DNA of 64,000 nt from Bacteroidota bacterium (lineage in GTDB: Bacteria; Bacteroidota; Bacteroidia; Cytophagales; Cyclobacteriaceae): positions 121,738 to 185,737 of the forward strand of contig JACPVX010000014.1 in the NCBI GenBank assembly GCA_016191555.1, given 5' to 3'. The translations under genes and the position numbers were made by a program. Below are positions 17,339-25,787 of the stretch, one piece after another. The stretch's first letter is position 1, and each line of letters starts with the position of its first letter. A model generated the notes under the pieces. It had not been told where the DNA came from. It saw only the letters and a program-made list of their open reading frames with translations, and did no database searches.

Positions 17339-18166
17339 TTATTTTCCAAACGCCCATTTCAAAAACACAGGCATTGCATCGGCCCATGTCTCTATGTTAT
17401 GCTGACCGTTTTCTATCTCGTAATAAACGATATCATGAAAAGGACGATATCCTTTTTTGGTTAACTCGGCAATCAAATCCAGCGTATCGTCAATCGAATC
17501 AATCACGCCATTTTTATTGCGATCACTTTGCTCATCGCGGGTGCCTGTTTGCAACCAAAACTTAAGATTATCTTTTTTCTTGCCATGCTTAATTTCGTGA
17601 TGCATAATGCGATCGCGATGATCTGAATAAAAAGGGCTACGACTATCACGTCTGCGCCACCAAAAAGATCCGCTAAAGGCACCTACTTTTTCAAAATGTT
17701 TCGGATGATTCCAAACGATGTCTACTGCGCTGAGTCCGCCCATCGAGCAACCGGCAATCACATGTTGATTTGCCTCCAGCGCCACAGGATACTTATATTC
17801 CAAATACGGCAGCAATTCGGTGGTGATGTACTGACTGTAGGCTTTCGCTCTACTTCCTCGTTTCAGATAATCTTTTTTGTTGGCCACACCATATTCTTGT
17901 AAGCGGTCTCCGGCTACCACACCTGCTACAATAATTGGCTCAATAGCTTGTTCATCGACCAAATTCTCTACCTGCTCTTTCAATTGCAGAGCAGACATAT
18001 CTTGTCCATCATTTAATAAAAGGAGCGGGTATCTTCTGCCCTCTTCAAAATCAGGAAGCAACAAATTGACATCTACATCACGGTTGAGTAGCTTGGAATG
18101 TACGCCTTCAATCTTTTCTTCGCGGTAAGATATGGGTAAAAGACTTTTCTCTTCAGTTGCTGGCAC
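17339..18166 (-). CDS. Esterase D/Fes-like alpha/beta hydrolase
   Basis: 275 residues, start GTG. It has the nucleophile elbow AGCSMGGLSAVD (Ser about residue 140) and the catalytic His in NGQHNIETWADAMP; an Asp in the GTRDEQSDRN segment is the likely third residue. The fold and motif arrangement match the putative-esterase (PF00756) family, which includes enterochelin esterase and S-formylglutathione hydrolase. There is no signal peptide. It is divergent, by only 70 bases, from another PF00756-like esterase that opens the peptide-ligase cluster, and may belong to that cluster. The natural substrate is unknown. Confidence 0.85.
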   Translation of the reverse strand: MPATEEKSLLPISYREEKIEGVHSKLLNRDVDVNLLLPDFEEGRRYPLLLLNDGQDMSALQLKEQVENLVDEQAIEPIIVAGVVAGDRLQEYGVANKKDYLKRGSRAKAYSQYITTELLPYLEYKYPVALEANQHVIAGCSMGGLSAVDIVWNHPKHFEKVGAFSGSFWWRRRDSRSPFYSDHRDRIMHHEIKHGKKKDNLKFWLQTGTRDEQSDRNKNGVIDSIDDTLDLIAELTKKGYRPFHDIVYYEIENGQHNIETWADAMPVFLKWAFGK

Positions 18167-18236
18167 GGTTTGTCTTTAGCATTTTTTTGTTGACCTTTAA
18201 AAGACCCAAAAGTAAGAATTCTAAAACCAATACACT

Positions 18237-18947
18237 ATGCCACACGAACATCTGCACCGCTGGTATTCTCCACGTTTAAGCCAAGATATAGAAGTACTCG
18301 CATTTGGTCACCGCGGATACCCGGTTATTCTATTCCCCACTTCGATGGGGCGCTACTATGAAAACAAAGACTTTAAGCTGATCGAAAGTGTCAATTGGTT
18401 TTTGGATGAAGGGTTGGTGAAAATTTATTGTGTCGATGGGATTGATCGGTTAAGTTGGTATAACAAATCCATCCATCCGGCCGACCGTATCAAAAATCAT
18501 ATATGGTACGATTTAATGCTCTTGGAAGAACTGGTTCCCCTAGCACAACGCGAAACAGGTGTCCAACGCGTGGCCACTGCGGGTTGTAGTTTTGGTGGCT
18601 ACCATGCTTCTAATTTTGGATTCAAACATCCGGAAGTTGTAAAATACATTTTTAATATGGGGGCCGCCTTCGACATCAAAGATCAGCTCGATGGCTACTA
18701 CGATGACAATGCCTACTTCAATAACCCTCCTGATTTTCTTCCGGGCAGCAACAACTCATTTTTATGGGATACCTACACTGTACTAGGTACTGGCACGCAG
18801 GATATGTGCTGGGATGCCAATGAAAAAATGGCAGCTATCTTAAGAAACAAAGGCATGCATCATTGGCTGGATGTGCGCTCTGGCGCGAACCACGATTGGC
18901 CCGTTTGGCGGGAAATGTTTCCGCACTATTTATCTCTAATTAAATGA
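18237..18947 (+). CDS. Putative esterase opening the peptide-ligase cluster
   Basis: A 236-residue alpha/beta hydrolase with nucleophile elbow AGCSFGGYHASNFG (Ser about residue 121) and catalytic His in RSGANHDWPVWREM near the end. It begins directly with the core strands (EVLAFGHRGYPVILFPTSMGRY), so no signal peptide. It belongs to the same PF00756-type family as the divergent neighbour but is not closely similar. It is followed by ATP-grasp, GCS2 ligase, amidotransferase, and a second ATP-grasp gene on the same strand. In such clusters a hydrolase could release, trim or cyclise the ligase product; that is inference. Confidence 0.83.
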   Translation: MPHEHLHRWYSPRLSQDIEVLAFGHRGYPVILFPTSMGRYYENKDFKLIESVNWFLDEGLVKIYCVDGIDRLSWYNKSIHPADRIKNHIWYDLMLLEELVPLAQRETGVQRVATAGCSFGGYHASNFGFKHPEVVKYIFNMGAAFDIKDQLDGYYDDNAYFNNPPDFLPGSNNSFLWDTYTVLGTGTQDMCWDANEKMAAILRNKGMHHWLDVRSGANHDWPVWREMFPHYLSLIK

Positions 18948-19037
18948 GGTCATGGTCATTTTATATTGCCAATTTGGTGTGTACCTTTAATTGACTTAAA
19001 TCTAAATTCTCAATCTGCACAATTTAAAATTACGGAT

Positions 19038-20036
19038 ATGAAAAAAATCGGAATACTACATGGGATGGAGCGCTCCTTTCCGGAGGCATTTGTAGAACGT
19101 GTCAACAAAATGGGATTGAAAGATATCAAAGCCGAGCCTGTGTTAATTGATATGGTACAACAAGGTGTGGGAGATGATTACGCTGTGATTATCGATCGCA
19201 TTTCACAAGATGTTCCATTCTATCGGGCTTATTTAAAAAACGCAGCCATCAGTGGAACGGCTGTTATTAACAATCCTTTTTGGTGGAGTGCAGACGAGAA
19301 ATTTTTTAACAATGCTCTTGCCGTAAAAATTGGAGTGCCTGTTCCTAAAACCGTAATTCTTCCATCGCACGAGCGTCCCACCGATACCAGCGACTCTTCT
19401 TTCAGCAATCTGAAGTTTCCGTTGAGCTGGGAGAAAATATTTGAACACATCGGGTTTCCTGCCTATATGAAGCCACATGCTGGAGGCGGCTGGAAGAGCG
19501 TTTATAAATTAAACAACATGGACGATTTCTTTAAAGCCTACAGCGAAACAGGACAGCTGGTGATGATGCTGCAAGAAGAAATCATTTTCGAAGATTATTT
19601 CCGATGCTATTGTCTGGGCGGCAAGTATGTGCGCATTATGCAATACGAACCACGCAATCCGCACCATCTTCGTTATCAAAGTAACAATGGTCCGGCTTCG
19701 GCAAAATTATTGAAGCAGGTAAATGATTACGTTTTACAATTATGTCATTCGTTGGGATACGATTTCAATACCGTAGAAATGGCAGTGCGGAATGGCATTC
19801 CGTATGCCATTGATTTTTGTAATCCGGCTCCCGATGCTGATATAAAATCAGTAGGACAAGAAAATTTTGAATGGGTGGTAGAGCACGCCAGTAAAATGGC
19901 TGTTGAACGCGCGCAATCTCAAAAGGCCGATAAAGATAATTTGACTTGGGGAACTTTTGTGAAAAATGCCATCGGCAGCTCCGAAGAAAAAGTAGTTACT
20001 AAAAAAGCACCTGCGAAAAAGAAAGCCTCTTCTTGA
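19038..20036 (+). CDS. ATP-grasp ligase-like protein
   Basis: About 332 residues from the ATG at 19038 (MKKIGILHGMERSFPEAF); the open frame extends to 18966 but the extra part does not look like protein. The N-terminal segment resembles a pre-ATP-grasp domain, then AYMKPHAGGGWKSVYKL (ATP-binding Lys and Gly-rich loop), MLQEEIIFEDYFRCYCLG, and NTVEMAVRNGIPYAIDFCNPAPDAD, where Asp and Asn sit at the Mg-binding positions. The last residues (KKAPAKKKASS) are a basic tail. ATP-grasp enzymes join a carboxylate to an amine through an acyl-phosphate. Its neighbours, a GCS2 ligase and an amidotransferase, suggest synthesis of a small peptide-like molecule. Confidence 0.85.
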   Translation: MKKIGILHGMERSFPEAFVERVNKMGLKDIKAEPVLIDMVQQGVGDDYAVIIDRISQDVPFYRAYLKNAAISGTAVINNPFWWSADEKFFNNALAVKIGVPVPKTVILPSHERPTDTSDSSFSNLKFPLSWEKIFEHIGFPAYMKPHAGGGWKSVYKLNNMDDFFKAYSETGQLVMMLQEEIIFEDYFRCYCLGGKYVRIMQYEPRNPHHLRYQSNNGPASAKLLKQVNDYVLQLCHSLGYDFNTVEMAVRNGIPYAIDFCNPAPDADIKSVGQENFEWVVEHASKMAVERAQSQKADKDNLTWGTFVKNAIGSSEEKVVTKKAPAKKKASS

Positions 20037-20057
20037 TTGGCATCTAGAAATTGATCT

Positions 20058-21155
20058 ATGGAAAAATTTACACTGGGAGTAGAAGAAGAATACATGGTGA
20101 TTGATCCGCATACGCGGGAATTAAAATCGCATGATCAAAAAATCGTAGAACGCTCTGCACTGGCCTTTAATGATCAGGTGAAAGCCGAAATGCACCAGGC
20201 GGTGGTGGAAGTTGGCACCGGCATCTGCCAGAATGTAGACGAGGCAATGACTGATATCAAAAAGTTGCGCAAGCATGTAGCCGAAGTGGCAGCCGGACTC
20301 AATTTAAAAATCGGAGCTGCCGGTACGCATCCATTCTCCCATTGGAGCACACAGTTGATTACACCCAACCCGCGCTATGATGCTATTGTAAACGAGATGC
20401 AGGAGGCCGCGCGTTCCAATCTCATTTTCGGTTTGCATGTACACGTGGGCATCAAAGACAAAGACATGGCCATTCACATCATGAATACCGTGCGCTACTT
20501 TTTACCACACGTGTATGCCTTGTCTGCCAACTCACCTTTTTGGGAAGGTCGCAACACGGGTTTCAAATCATTTCGCACCAAAGTATTCGACAAATTTCCA
20601 CGCACGGGTATTCCCGATCAATTTTCCAGTTGGGATGACTTCAAAAATTATGTCAATCTGTTAATCAAAACCAACTGCATCGACAACGCTAAAAAAATTT
20701 GGTGGGATGTACGCGTACATCCCTTCTTTGATACGATCGAGTTTCGCATTTGTGATGTGCCCATGCGCGTGGAAGAAACCATTGCTATCACCGCTATCTT
20801 TCAAGCTCTGGTTGTCAAGCTGTACAAACTGCGCATGCAAAACATGAGTTTTATTTTGTACAATCGTGCGCTTATCAACGAAAACAAGTGGCGCGCGTCC
20901 CGCTATGGATTAGATGGCCGCTTGATTGACTTTGGCATTCAACAGGAGAAAGATACACGGGCGCTCATTCTCGAATTGTTGGAGTTTATCGATGACGTGG
21001 TCGATGAACTCGGTAGCCGCGATGCGCTGCAGTATGTTTACAAAATTTTAGAGGAAGGAACTGGTGCAGATCGGCAATTAGCAGTCTTTCAACAAACCGG
21101 GAGTTTGGAAAAAGTGGTAGATTATATCACTTACGAGACTTTGCAGGGAATTTAA
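20058..21155 (+). CDS. YbdK-like carboxylate-amine ligase (GCS2 family)
   Basis: A 365-residue member of the glutamate-cysteine ligase 2 family. It starts with LGVEEEYMVIDP, the first metal-binding motif, then AEMHQAVVEVGTGICQN, GLHVHVGI, FRTKVFDKFPRTGIP, and WWDVRVHPFFDTIEFRICDVP, matching the usual order. E. coli YbdK has weak gamma-glutamylcysteine synthetase activity; most homologues have unknown amine acceptors. It is 21 bases after the ATP-grasp gene and in the same direction, so the two ligases probably act in one pathway. The name glutathione synthase should be avoided: nothing here shows a Cys or Gly substrate. Confidence 0.92.
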   Translation: MEKFTLGVEEEYMVIDPHTRELKSHDQKIVERSALAFNDQVKAEMHQAVVEVGTGICQNVDEAMTDIKKLRKHVAEVAAGLNLKIGAAGTHPFSHWSTQLITPNPRYDAIVNEMQEAARSNLIFGLHVHVGIKDKDMAIHIMNTVRYFLPHVYALSANSPFWEGRNTGFKSFRTKVFDKFPRTGIPDQFSSWDDFKNYVNLLIKTNCIDNAKKIWWDVRVHPFFDTIEFRICDVPMRVEETIAITAIFQALVVKLYKLRMQNMSFILYNRALINENKWRASRYGLDGRLIDFGIQQEKDTRALILELLEFIDDVVDELGSRDALQYVYKILEEGTGADRQLAVFQQTGSLEKVVDYITYETLQGI

Positions 21156-21184
21156 TGGCGTTTAGCCTCAAAACCTTACATATC

Positions 21185-21216
21185 CTTTAAATCGAGCCGC
21201 CTTTCATTTAAATTTG
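21185..21216 (+). promoter_or_regulatory. Promoter candidate inside the peptide-ligase cluster
   Basis: CTTT, then 20 bases, then TAAATTTG, ending 21 bases before the TTG start of the amidotransferase. It would give the second half of the cluster its own transcript. Confidence 0.5.
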
Positions 21217-21237
21217 CTCGCCTAAAATTCTAATTCG

Positions 21238-22077
21238 TTGAGCATAACCTTACCATTACGTGTAGCCATTCTGGACCTATATGAAGGAACAGCCAACGAA
21301 GGTATGCGCAGCATTCGTCAGTTGATTGAGGAACTTTCCGTTGATTTTCATAACCCTCTGAAATACGATGTTTTCGAAACACGCCTGACGGGTGACGTAC
21401 CTGACTTGTCTTACGATGCCTACATCTCAAGTGGGGGGCCCGGTAGCCCGTTAGATAGCGAAGGTTCCTATTGGGAACGAAAATACTTCGGATTGATGGA
21501 TGCTTTACACGATTACAATCGTGAGAACCCAGACCAAAAGAAGCATGTGCTTTTGATCTGTCATTCGTTTCAAGTGTATTGCCGCTATTATGGCTATGGG
21601 GTTGTGTCCAAAAGAAAATCGACATCGTTTGGTGTAATGCCCATTCACAAGACTACTGAAGGTCTCCACGATCCATTGATTCGTTCGTTAGGCGATCCGT
21701 TCTGGGCAGTTGACTCACGTGACTATCAAATCACACAACCGAATGAAGAAAAGATCAATGAACGGGGCGGAGCAATCCTGTGCATCGAAAAATACCGGCC
21801 AACGGTAGAACTGGAGCGTGCCGTTATGGCCATTCGATTTGATGACGCATTCATTGGCACCCAATTTCATCCCGAGGCAGATGCCGTTGGTATGCGAAAA
21901 TACCTGCTGCGTGAAGACAAAAAAGAATTGGTGATCGAAAAGCATGGGGAGAAAAAATACTGGGAGATGCTTGATCACTTAAATGATCCCGACAAAATCA
22001 TGCAAACAAATCGCGCAGTACTACCGCGATTTTTAATGATGGCTTTTCAACAACGGCTGAATTATATTTTGGTATGA
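21238..22077 (+). CDS. Class-I glutamine amidotransferase-like protein
   Basis: 279 residues, starting at a TTG (no ATG is available near the first strand VAILDLYEG). The fold is class-I GATase: SGGPGSPLDSEGSYW, the nucleophile elbow LLICHSFQVYCRYYG with Cys at about residue 105, and GTQFHPEADA with the His and Glu of the triad. The elbow is ICHSF, unlike the usual GICLG, and may alter substrate handling. Its stop overlaps the start of the second ATP-grasp gene (ATGA), which points to a coupled ligase pair: it could supply ammonia or cleave a gamma-glutamyl intermediate. The product is unknown. Confidence 0.85.
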   Translation: MSITLPLRVAILDLYEGTANEGMRSIRQLIEELSVDFHNPLKYDVFETRLTGDVPDLSYDAYISSGGPGSPLDSEGSYWERKYFGLMDALHDYNRENPDQKKHVLLICHSFQVYCRYYGYGVVSKRKSTSFGVMPIHKTTEGLHDPLIRSLGDPFWAVDSRDYQITQPNEEKINERGGAILCIEKYRPTVELERAVMAIRFDDAFIGTQFHPEADAVGMRKYLLREDKKELVIEKHGEKKYWEMLDHLNDPDKIMQTNRAVLPRFLMMAFQQRLNYILV

Positions 22078-23267
22078 TAGCGCTTGCACGCGAATCTTTC
22101 AATCAACAATTCAGCGAGCAGAAGTACCAGGAATTTCTGAACGACCTCAACACTTCCTACAATTACAAAATTCCTTTTCGTGTAGCAGAGTCGCCTGTTT
22201 TTATCAGCAAAGAATTCAAACAAAAGATTCTGAAGGGTGCTAACGAAATTATTGATTTTATTGTGCAGCCTGATTTTAGTAAGCAGATGCAGGGAGCTTT
22301 GCCTCCTTCCTTAGCTGTGCCTCATGAAACCAATCACACTTTATTTTTAGCTCTGGATTTTGCCATTTGCTCCAATGAGAAGGGTGAACTCATTCCACAG
22401 TTGATTGAATTGCAGGGGTTCCCTTCCTTGTTTGGCTACCAGGATTTTTTAGGAACTAAATTCAGAGAGCATTATCGGATTAGCGATGCGTGGGAATTTC
22501 ACTTTGGCAAATCTTCTGATCAATATTGGTCACGATTACGAAAATCGATCTTAAATGGACATGATCCTGAAAATGTAGCATTACTTGAAATCAATCCGCT
22601 ACAGCAAAATACCGCCATCGACTTTCTGATCACCCAAAAAGAATTGGGTATTCCGTTGGTTCATATCGGAGACGTGATCATTCGCGGCAAGCAATTATTT
22701 TACCTGAAGGATGGCGTTGAAGTACAAATCAAACGAATTTATAATCGGGTGATTTTTGATGAGTTGCTACAGCAGAAAGGCCTACAAACTCAATTTCATC
22801 TCACTGAAAATGTCGATGTGGAATGGGCCGGGCATCCGAATTGGTTTTTTAAAATCAGCAAGTACACTATGCCGTTTTTGCAAAGTAGTGCTGTGCCACA
22901 ATCTTCTTTTTTGAGCGATGTGAAAGTCATTCCTGCCGATTTAGAAAACTATGTGTTAAAACCGCTCTTCTCGTTTTCCGGAAGCGGTGTCATCTTCCAT
23001 GTGAAACGAGAAGACATTGATGCCATACCTTTGAGTGAGCGAAAGAATTTTATGCTGCAGCGCAAAGTAAAATACGAACCCATTGTGCAAGCCGTAGATG
23101 GATTGGTGAAGGCAGAGTTGCGTTTGCTTTACCTTTGGGATGAAGGTCAAGCTCGCCCCGAGTTAATTACGAATCTGGCTCGACTAAGTCGTGGAGAAAT
23201 GATTGGCGTGAAGTATAACAAAGACAAAACCTGGGTGGGCGGATCTATTTCTTTCTTTGAGAAATAG
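22074..23267 (+). CDS. Second ATP-grasp-like protein
   Basis: 397 residues, start overlapping the amidotransferase stop. The N-terminal 180 residues carry no known motif except PHETNHTLFLALDFAICSN and LIELQGFPSLFGYQ. The C-terminal part looks like an ATP-grasp core: YVLKPLFSFSGSGVIFHV (Lys and Gly-rich loop), FMLQRKVKYEPIVQ, KAELRLLYLW, and TNLARLSRGEMIGVKYNKDK, with Arg and Asn at positions where Mg and phosphate ligands usually lie. The layout resembles circularly permuted or glutathionylspermidine-synthase-type ATP-grasp ligases; this is a tentative match. It is followed after 33 bases by the TPK-like gene. Confidence 0.7.
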   Translation: MIALARESFNQQFSEQKYQEFLNDLNTSYNYKIPFRVAESPVFISKEFKQKILKGANEIIDFIVQPDFSKQMQGALPPSLAVPHETNHTLFLALDFAICSNEKGELIPQLIELQGFPSLFGYQDFLGTKFREHYRISDAWEFHFGKSSDQYWSRLRKSILNGHDPENVALLEINPLQQNTAIDFLITQKELGIPLVHIGDVIIRGKQLFYLKDGVEVQIKRIYNRVIFDELLQQKGLQTQFHLTENVDVEWAGHPNWFFKISKYTMPFLQSSAVPQSSFLSDVKVIPADLENYVLKPLFSFSGSGVIFHVKREDIDAIPLSERKNFMLQRKVKYEPIVQAVDGLVKAELRLLYLWDEGQARPELITNLARLSRGEMIGVKYNKDKTWVGGSISFFEK

Positions 23268-23300
23268 AGCCCTAACCAGCTCCTTAAATCATAAATCTCA

Positions 23301-23885
23301 GTGTCTTCGCATCACATCGTTAAAGAAGATCAAGAGCCAGCATTGTTCATCTTAGCAAGTGAGGCACTCTCATTCGAAAAAATTCAGGAGCTATTAGAAT
23401 GGAGTCCTACCATCATCGTTGCCGAATGGGAAATAAACAAAGTAAAAGCGTGGGGGATCAAGTTAGATGTGGTGCTTTGTGCAGAAGCTAGCTTGGAAAA
23501 ATTAAAAGAAGAATTAGGCGATCAAGCTCCCATCAAATTCATTACGTTTCACTCAACCGAAGATTGCCTCGCTACAGGCATGTACTTCTTGCTTGCCGCG
23601 AAATACAGAGCCGTGAATATCTTGACTGAAGCCACAGATTCTCTTTCTCTTCTATCAACATTTCATAACATCGACATAGATGCTTTTATAGCCAATCGAA
23701 AATGGTCGTTCATTCAAAAAATGAAATTTGAAAAATGGGTAGAAGAGGGCACTCCGTTTCAGGTTTACCCCAGGCAACTTGCTATCTCAACCACGGGTCT
23801 TACTTCTGCACTCAAAAGCAATTCGTCAGGTATGATTTCCATAACAGCAGCAATCTCTTTTTGGGTGGGGGAAGAATTACTGTAA
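23301..23885 (+). CDS. Degenerate thiamine-pyrophosphokinase-like protein
   Basis: 194 residues, start GTG. The order of strands resembles the TPK catalytic domain: a first region with IIVAEWEINKVKAWGIKLDVVLCAEAS where TPK has ADGGA and GDxDS, then STEDCLATGMYFLLAAKYRAVNILTEATDSLSLLS where TPK has a DxTD and GG.R.DH.L motif. The key acidic residues and DH are mostly missing, so a thiamine kinase activity is doubtful. The C-terminal part resembles the TPK B1-binding domain in length only. It closes the ligase cluster and overlaps the convergent prmC stop by nine bases. A match to a TPK-like or MptE-like fold is plausible, not proven. Confidence 0.55.
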   Translation: MSSHHIVKEDQEPALFILASEALSFEKIQELLEWSPTIIVAEWEINKVKAWGIKLDVVLCAEASLEKLKEELGDQAPIKFITFHSTEDCLATGMYFLLAAKYRAVNILTEATDSLSLLSTFHNIDIDAFIANRKWSFIQKMKFEKWVEEGTPFQVYPRQLAISTTGLTSALKSNSSGMISITAAISFWVGEELL

Positions 23886-24713
23886 CCAAGTTGCGGACAC
23901 AAATCGGTTCTTTCCTTCCATGTCTTTGATCAATTTCACAGACTGATATCCCTCCTTCTCAAATAACGATTTGACTTCTACAGAAAGCTGTGCGTTTATC
24001 TCTGCTAAAATTTGCCCTTGACTTTTTAAAATAGTTTTGCCCTTGGCACCCAAAGCACGGTAAAAAATCAAAGGGTCTGCATCCGGCACAAACAACGCGA
24101 GGTGAGGTTCGAATCGCAATACGTTTGGCTCCATCGAAGATTTCTCCAATTCACGAATGTAAGGCGGGTTACTCACGATGCAATCGAAGTCCTTGAAAGT
24201 TAACTCGTCATTTAAAAAATCAGCTTGCAACCAGTTAACAGTTGCATAAAGCCGCGTTGCATTCTCTTGTGCAGTCTTCAGAGCATTCGCACTTACATCC
24301 AACCCAAACACATTCGCATGGGGCAAAGCCAGGGCCAGTGAAATGGCGATACATCCGCTGCCCGTGCCAACATCTAGCACCTTCGCATTTGGTTTGAGTA
24401 TTTGTTTTACTTCAGTTACCAATTGCTCCGTCTCCGGCCGAGGTATCAAAACATTTGCGTTCACCTGAAACCGATGTCCGCAGAACCAAGCTACTCCAGT
24501 TACATATTGCACCGGCTCATGCTCGTTGATTCGTTGAATATCACTTTCAATCAGCACACGTTCTATTTCCATTGCAACATCATTCCAAACATCCTGACGT
24601 GTGATTCCAAATCGGGCCTCCAACAAGTAATAAGCAATAGCCTCTGCTTCTGCGCGATCACTCAACGCAATTTTGCTCACTAGTTCATGAAATAGTTGCT
24701 TGGATTTGGTCAT
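23877..24713 (-). CDS. prmC: Peptide chain release factor N5-glutamine methyltransferase
   Basis: About 278 residues from the ATG at 24713 (MTKSKQLFHELVSKI); a longer open frame to 24902 overlaps ribD and is not supported. PrmC methylates the Gln of the GGQ motif in release factors RF1 and RF2. The N-terminal helical domain (about 1-85) is followed by a Rossmann SAM-binding domain with VLDVGTGSGCIAISLA and the amide-binding IVSNPPYI. Length is normal. It is divergent from ribD with 36 bases between the starts, and its end overlaps the TPK-like gene by nine bases. No prfA lies in the window. Confidence 0.94.
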   Translation of the reverse strand: MTKSKQLFHELVSKIALSDRAEAEAIAYYLLEARFGITRQDVWNDVAMEIERVLIESDIQRINEHEPVQYVTGVAWFCGHRFQVNANVLIPRPETEQLVTEVKQILKPNAKVLDVGTGSGCIAISLALALPHANVFGLDVSANALKTAQENATRLYATVNWLQADFLNDELTFKDFDCIVSNPPYIRELEKSSMEPNVLRFEPHLALFVPDADPLIFYRALGAKGKTILKSQGQILAEINAQLSVEVKSLFEKEGYQSVKLIKDMEGKNRFVSATWLQ

Positions 24714-24749
24714 TGACTCATTGATCTTTGCAATGATACTAAATTCCCG

Positions 24750-25772
24750 ATGACTGCCGATGAACTTTTCATGCTGCGTGCCCTTGAACTTGCCCGGTTG
24801 GGCATCGGTCAGGTAAGCCCCAATCCACAAGTGGGTTGTGTGGTGGTGCACGATGGAAAAATAATTGGCGAAGGGTGGCATCAAAAATATGGGGGCCCGC
24901 ATGCCGAAGTAAACGCGATTCGCAGTGTAAAAGATAAATCGGTATTATCTCAGTCAACTGTGTACGTCAATCTGGAGCCTTGTTCGCATTTCGGAAAAAC
25001 GCCACCGTGTGCAGACATGTTGATTGCAGAGCGCGTGCGAAAAGTAGTGGTGGCCAATGTAGATTCGAATCCGCTTGTGGGCGGAAAGGGTCTTGCTAAA
25101 TTACAAGCAGCCGGAATTGAAACGGTGGTAGGCGTTTTAGATCAACAAGCTCGAGAATTGAATAAGCGGTTTTTCACTTTCTTGGAAAAGAAACGGCCTT
25201 ACATTATTTTAAAATGGGCGCAAACTGCTGATGGGTTTATTGCTCGATCTAATTTTGATTCGAAGTGGATCAGCAATGAATACTCACGTCAATTGGTACA
25301 CCGATGGCGCAGTGAAGAAGATGCGATCCTTGTTGGCTCCGGCACTGCCGCGCACGATAATCCTGAGCTTACTGTACGCGATTGGTCGGGGCGCAATCCG
25401 GTACGGGTTGTGATAGACAGGCATTTAAAACTCTCAAGCACACTCCATCTTTTCGATGGCAACACGCCTACACTTTGCTATAATCTGGTTCAACAAGAAA
25501 CAGAAAGCAACATAACGTGGATTAAGTTAGAAGAAGATCATTTCTTAGAAAAACTGTTGGCTGATCTTTACGCACGAAATATTCAATCGCTGATCATTGA
25601 AGGAGGCGCCCAAACTCTCTCGGCCTTCTTAAATGAAAATCTTTGGGACGAAGCACGTGTGTTTAAGGCTCGACAAAGTTTTGGTTCAGGAATTGCAGCT
25701 CCTTCTTTTCAAGGAATTCTAAAAGAGACCCTTGATGTCATGGATGACGAACTTCATATCTGGGTTCGCTAA
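24750..25772 (+). CDS. ribD: Riboflavin biosynthesis deaminase/reductase
   Basis: A 340-residue bifunctional enzyme. The N-terminal half is a cytidine-deaminase-fold domain with the zinc motifs GPHAEVNAI and EPCSHFGKTPPCADML; the C-terminal half is a DHFR-like reductase with LKWAQTADGFIARS, AILVGSGTAAHDNPELTVR and LIIEGGAQTLSAFL. Together they turn 2,5-diamino-6-ribosylamino-pyrimidinone phosphate into the ribityl form in riboflavin synthesis. All zinc ligands (His, two Cys) and the Glu are present. Other rib genes are not adjacent. It ends 16 bases before the convergent PorP/SprF gene. No FMN riboswitch was found in the short upstream gap. Confidence 0.95.
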   Translation: MTADELFMLRALELARLGIGQVSPNPQVGCVVVHDGKIIGEGWHQKYGGPHAEVNAIRSVKDKSVLSQSTVYVNLEPCSHFGKTPPCADMLIAERVRKVVVANVDSNPLVGGKGLAKLQAAGIETVVGVLDQQARELNKRFFTFLEKKRPYIILKWAQTADGFIARSNFDSKWISNEYSRQLVHRWRSEEDAILVGSGTAAHDNPELTVRDWSGRNPVRVVIDRHLKLSSTLHLFDGNTPTLCYNLVQQETESNITWIKLEEDHFLEKLLADLYARNIQSLIIEGGAQTLSAFLNENLWDEARVFKARQSFGSGIAAPSFQGILKETLDVMDDELHIWVR

Positions 25773-25787
25773 TCTTTTTACTAATTT

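Noticed and set aside
24714..24902. N-terminal extension of prmC.
   Set aside because: It overlaps the start of the divergent ribD gene and reads as antisense of its deaminase domain.
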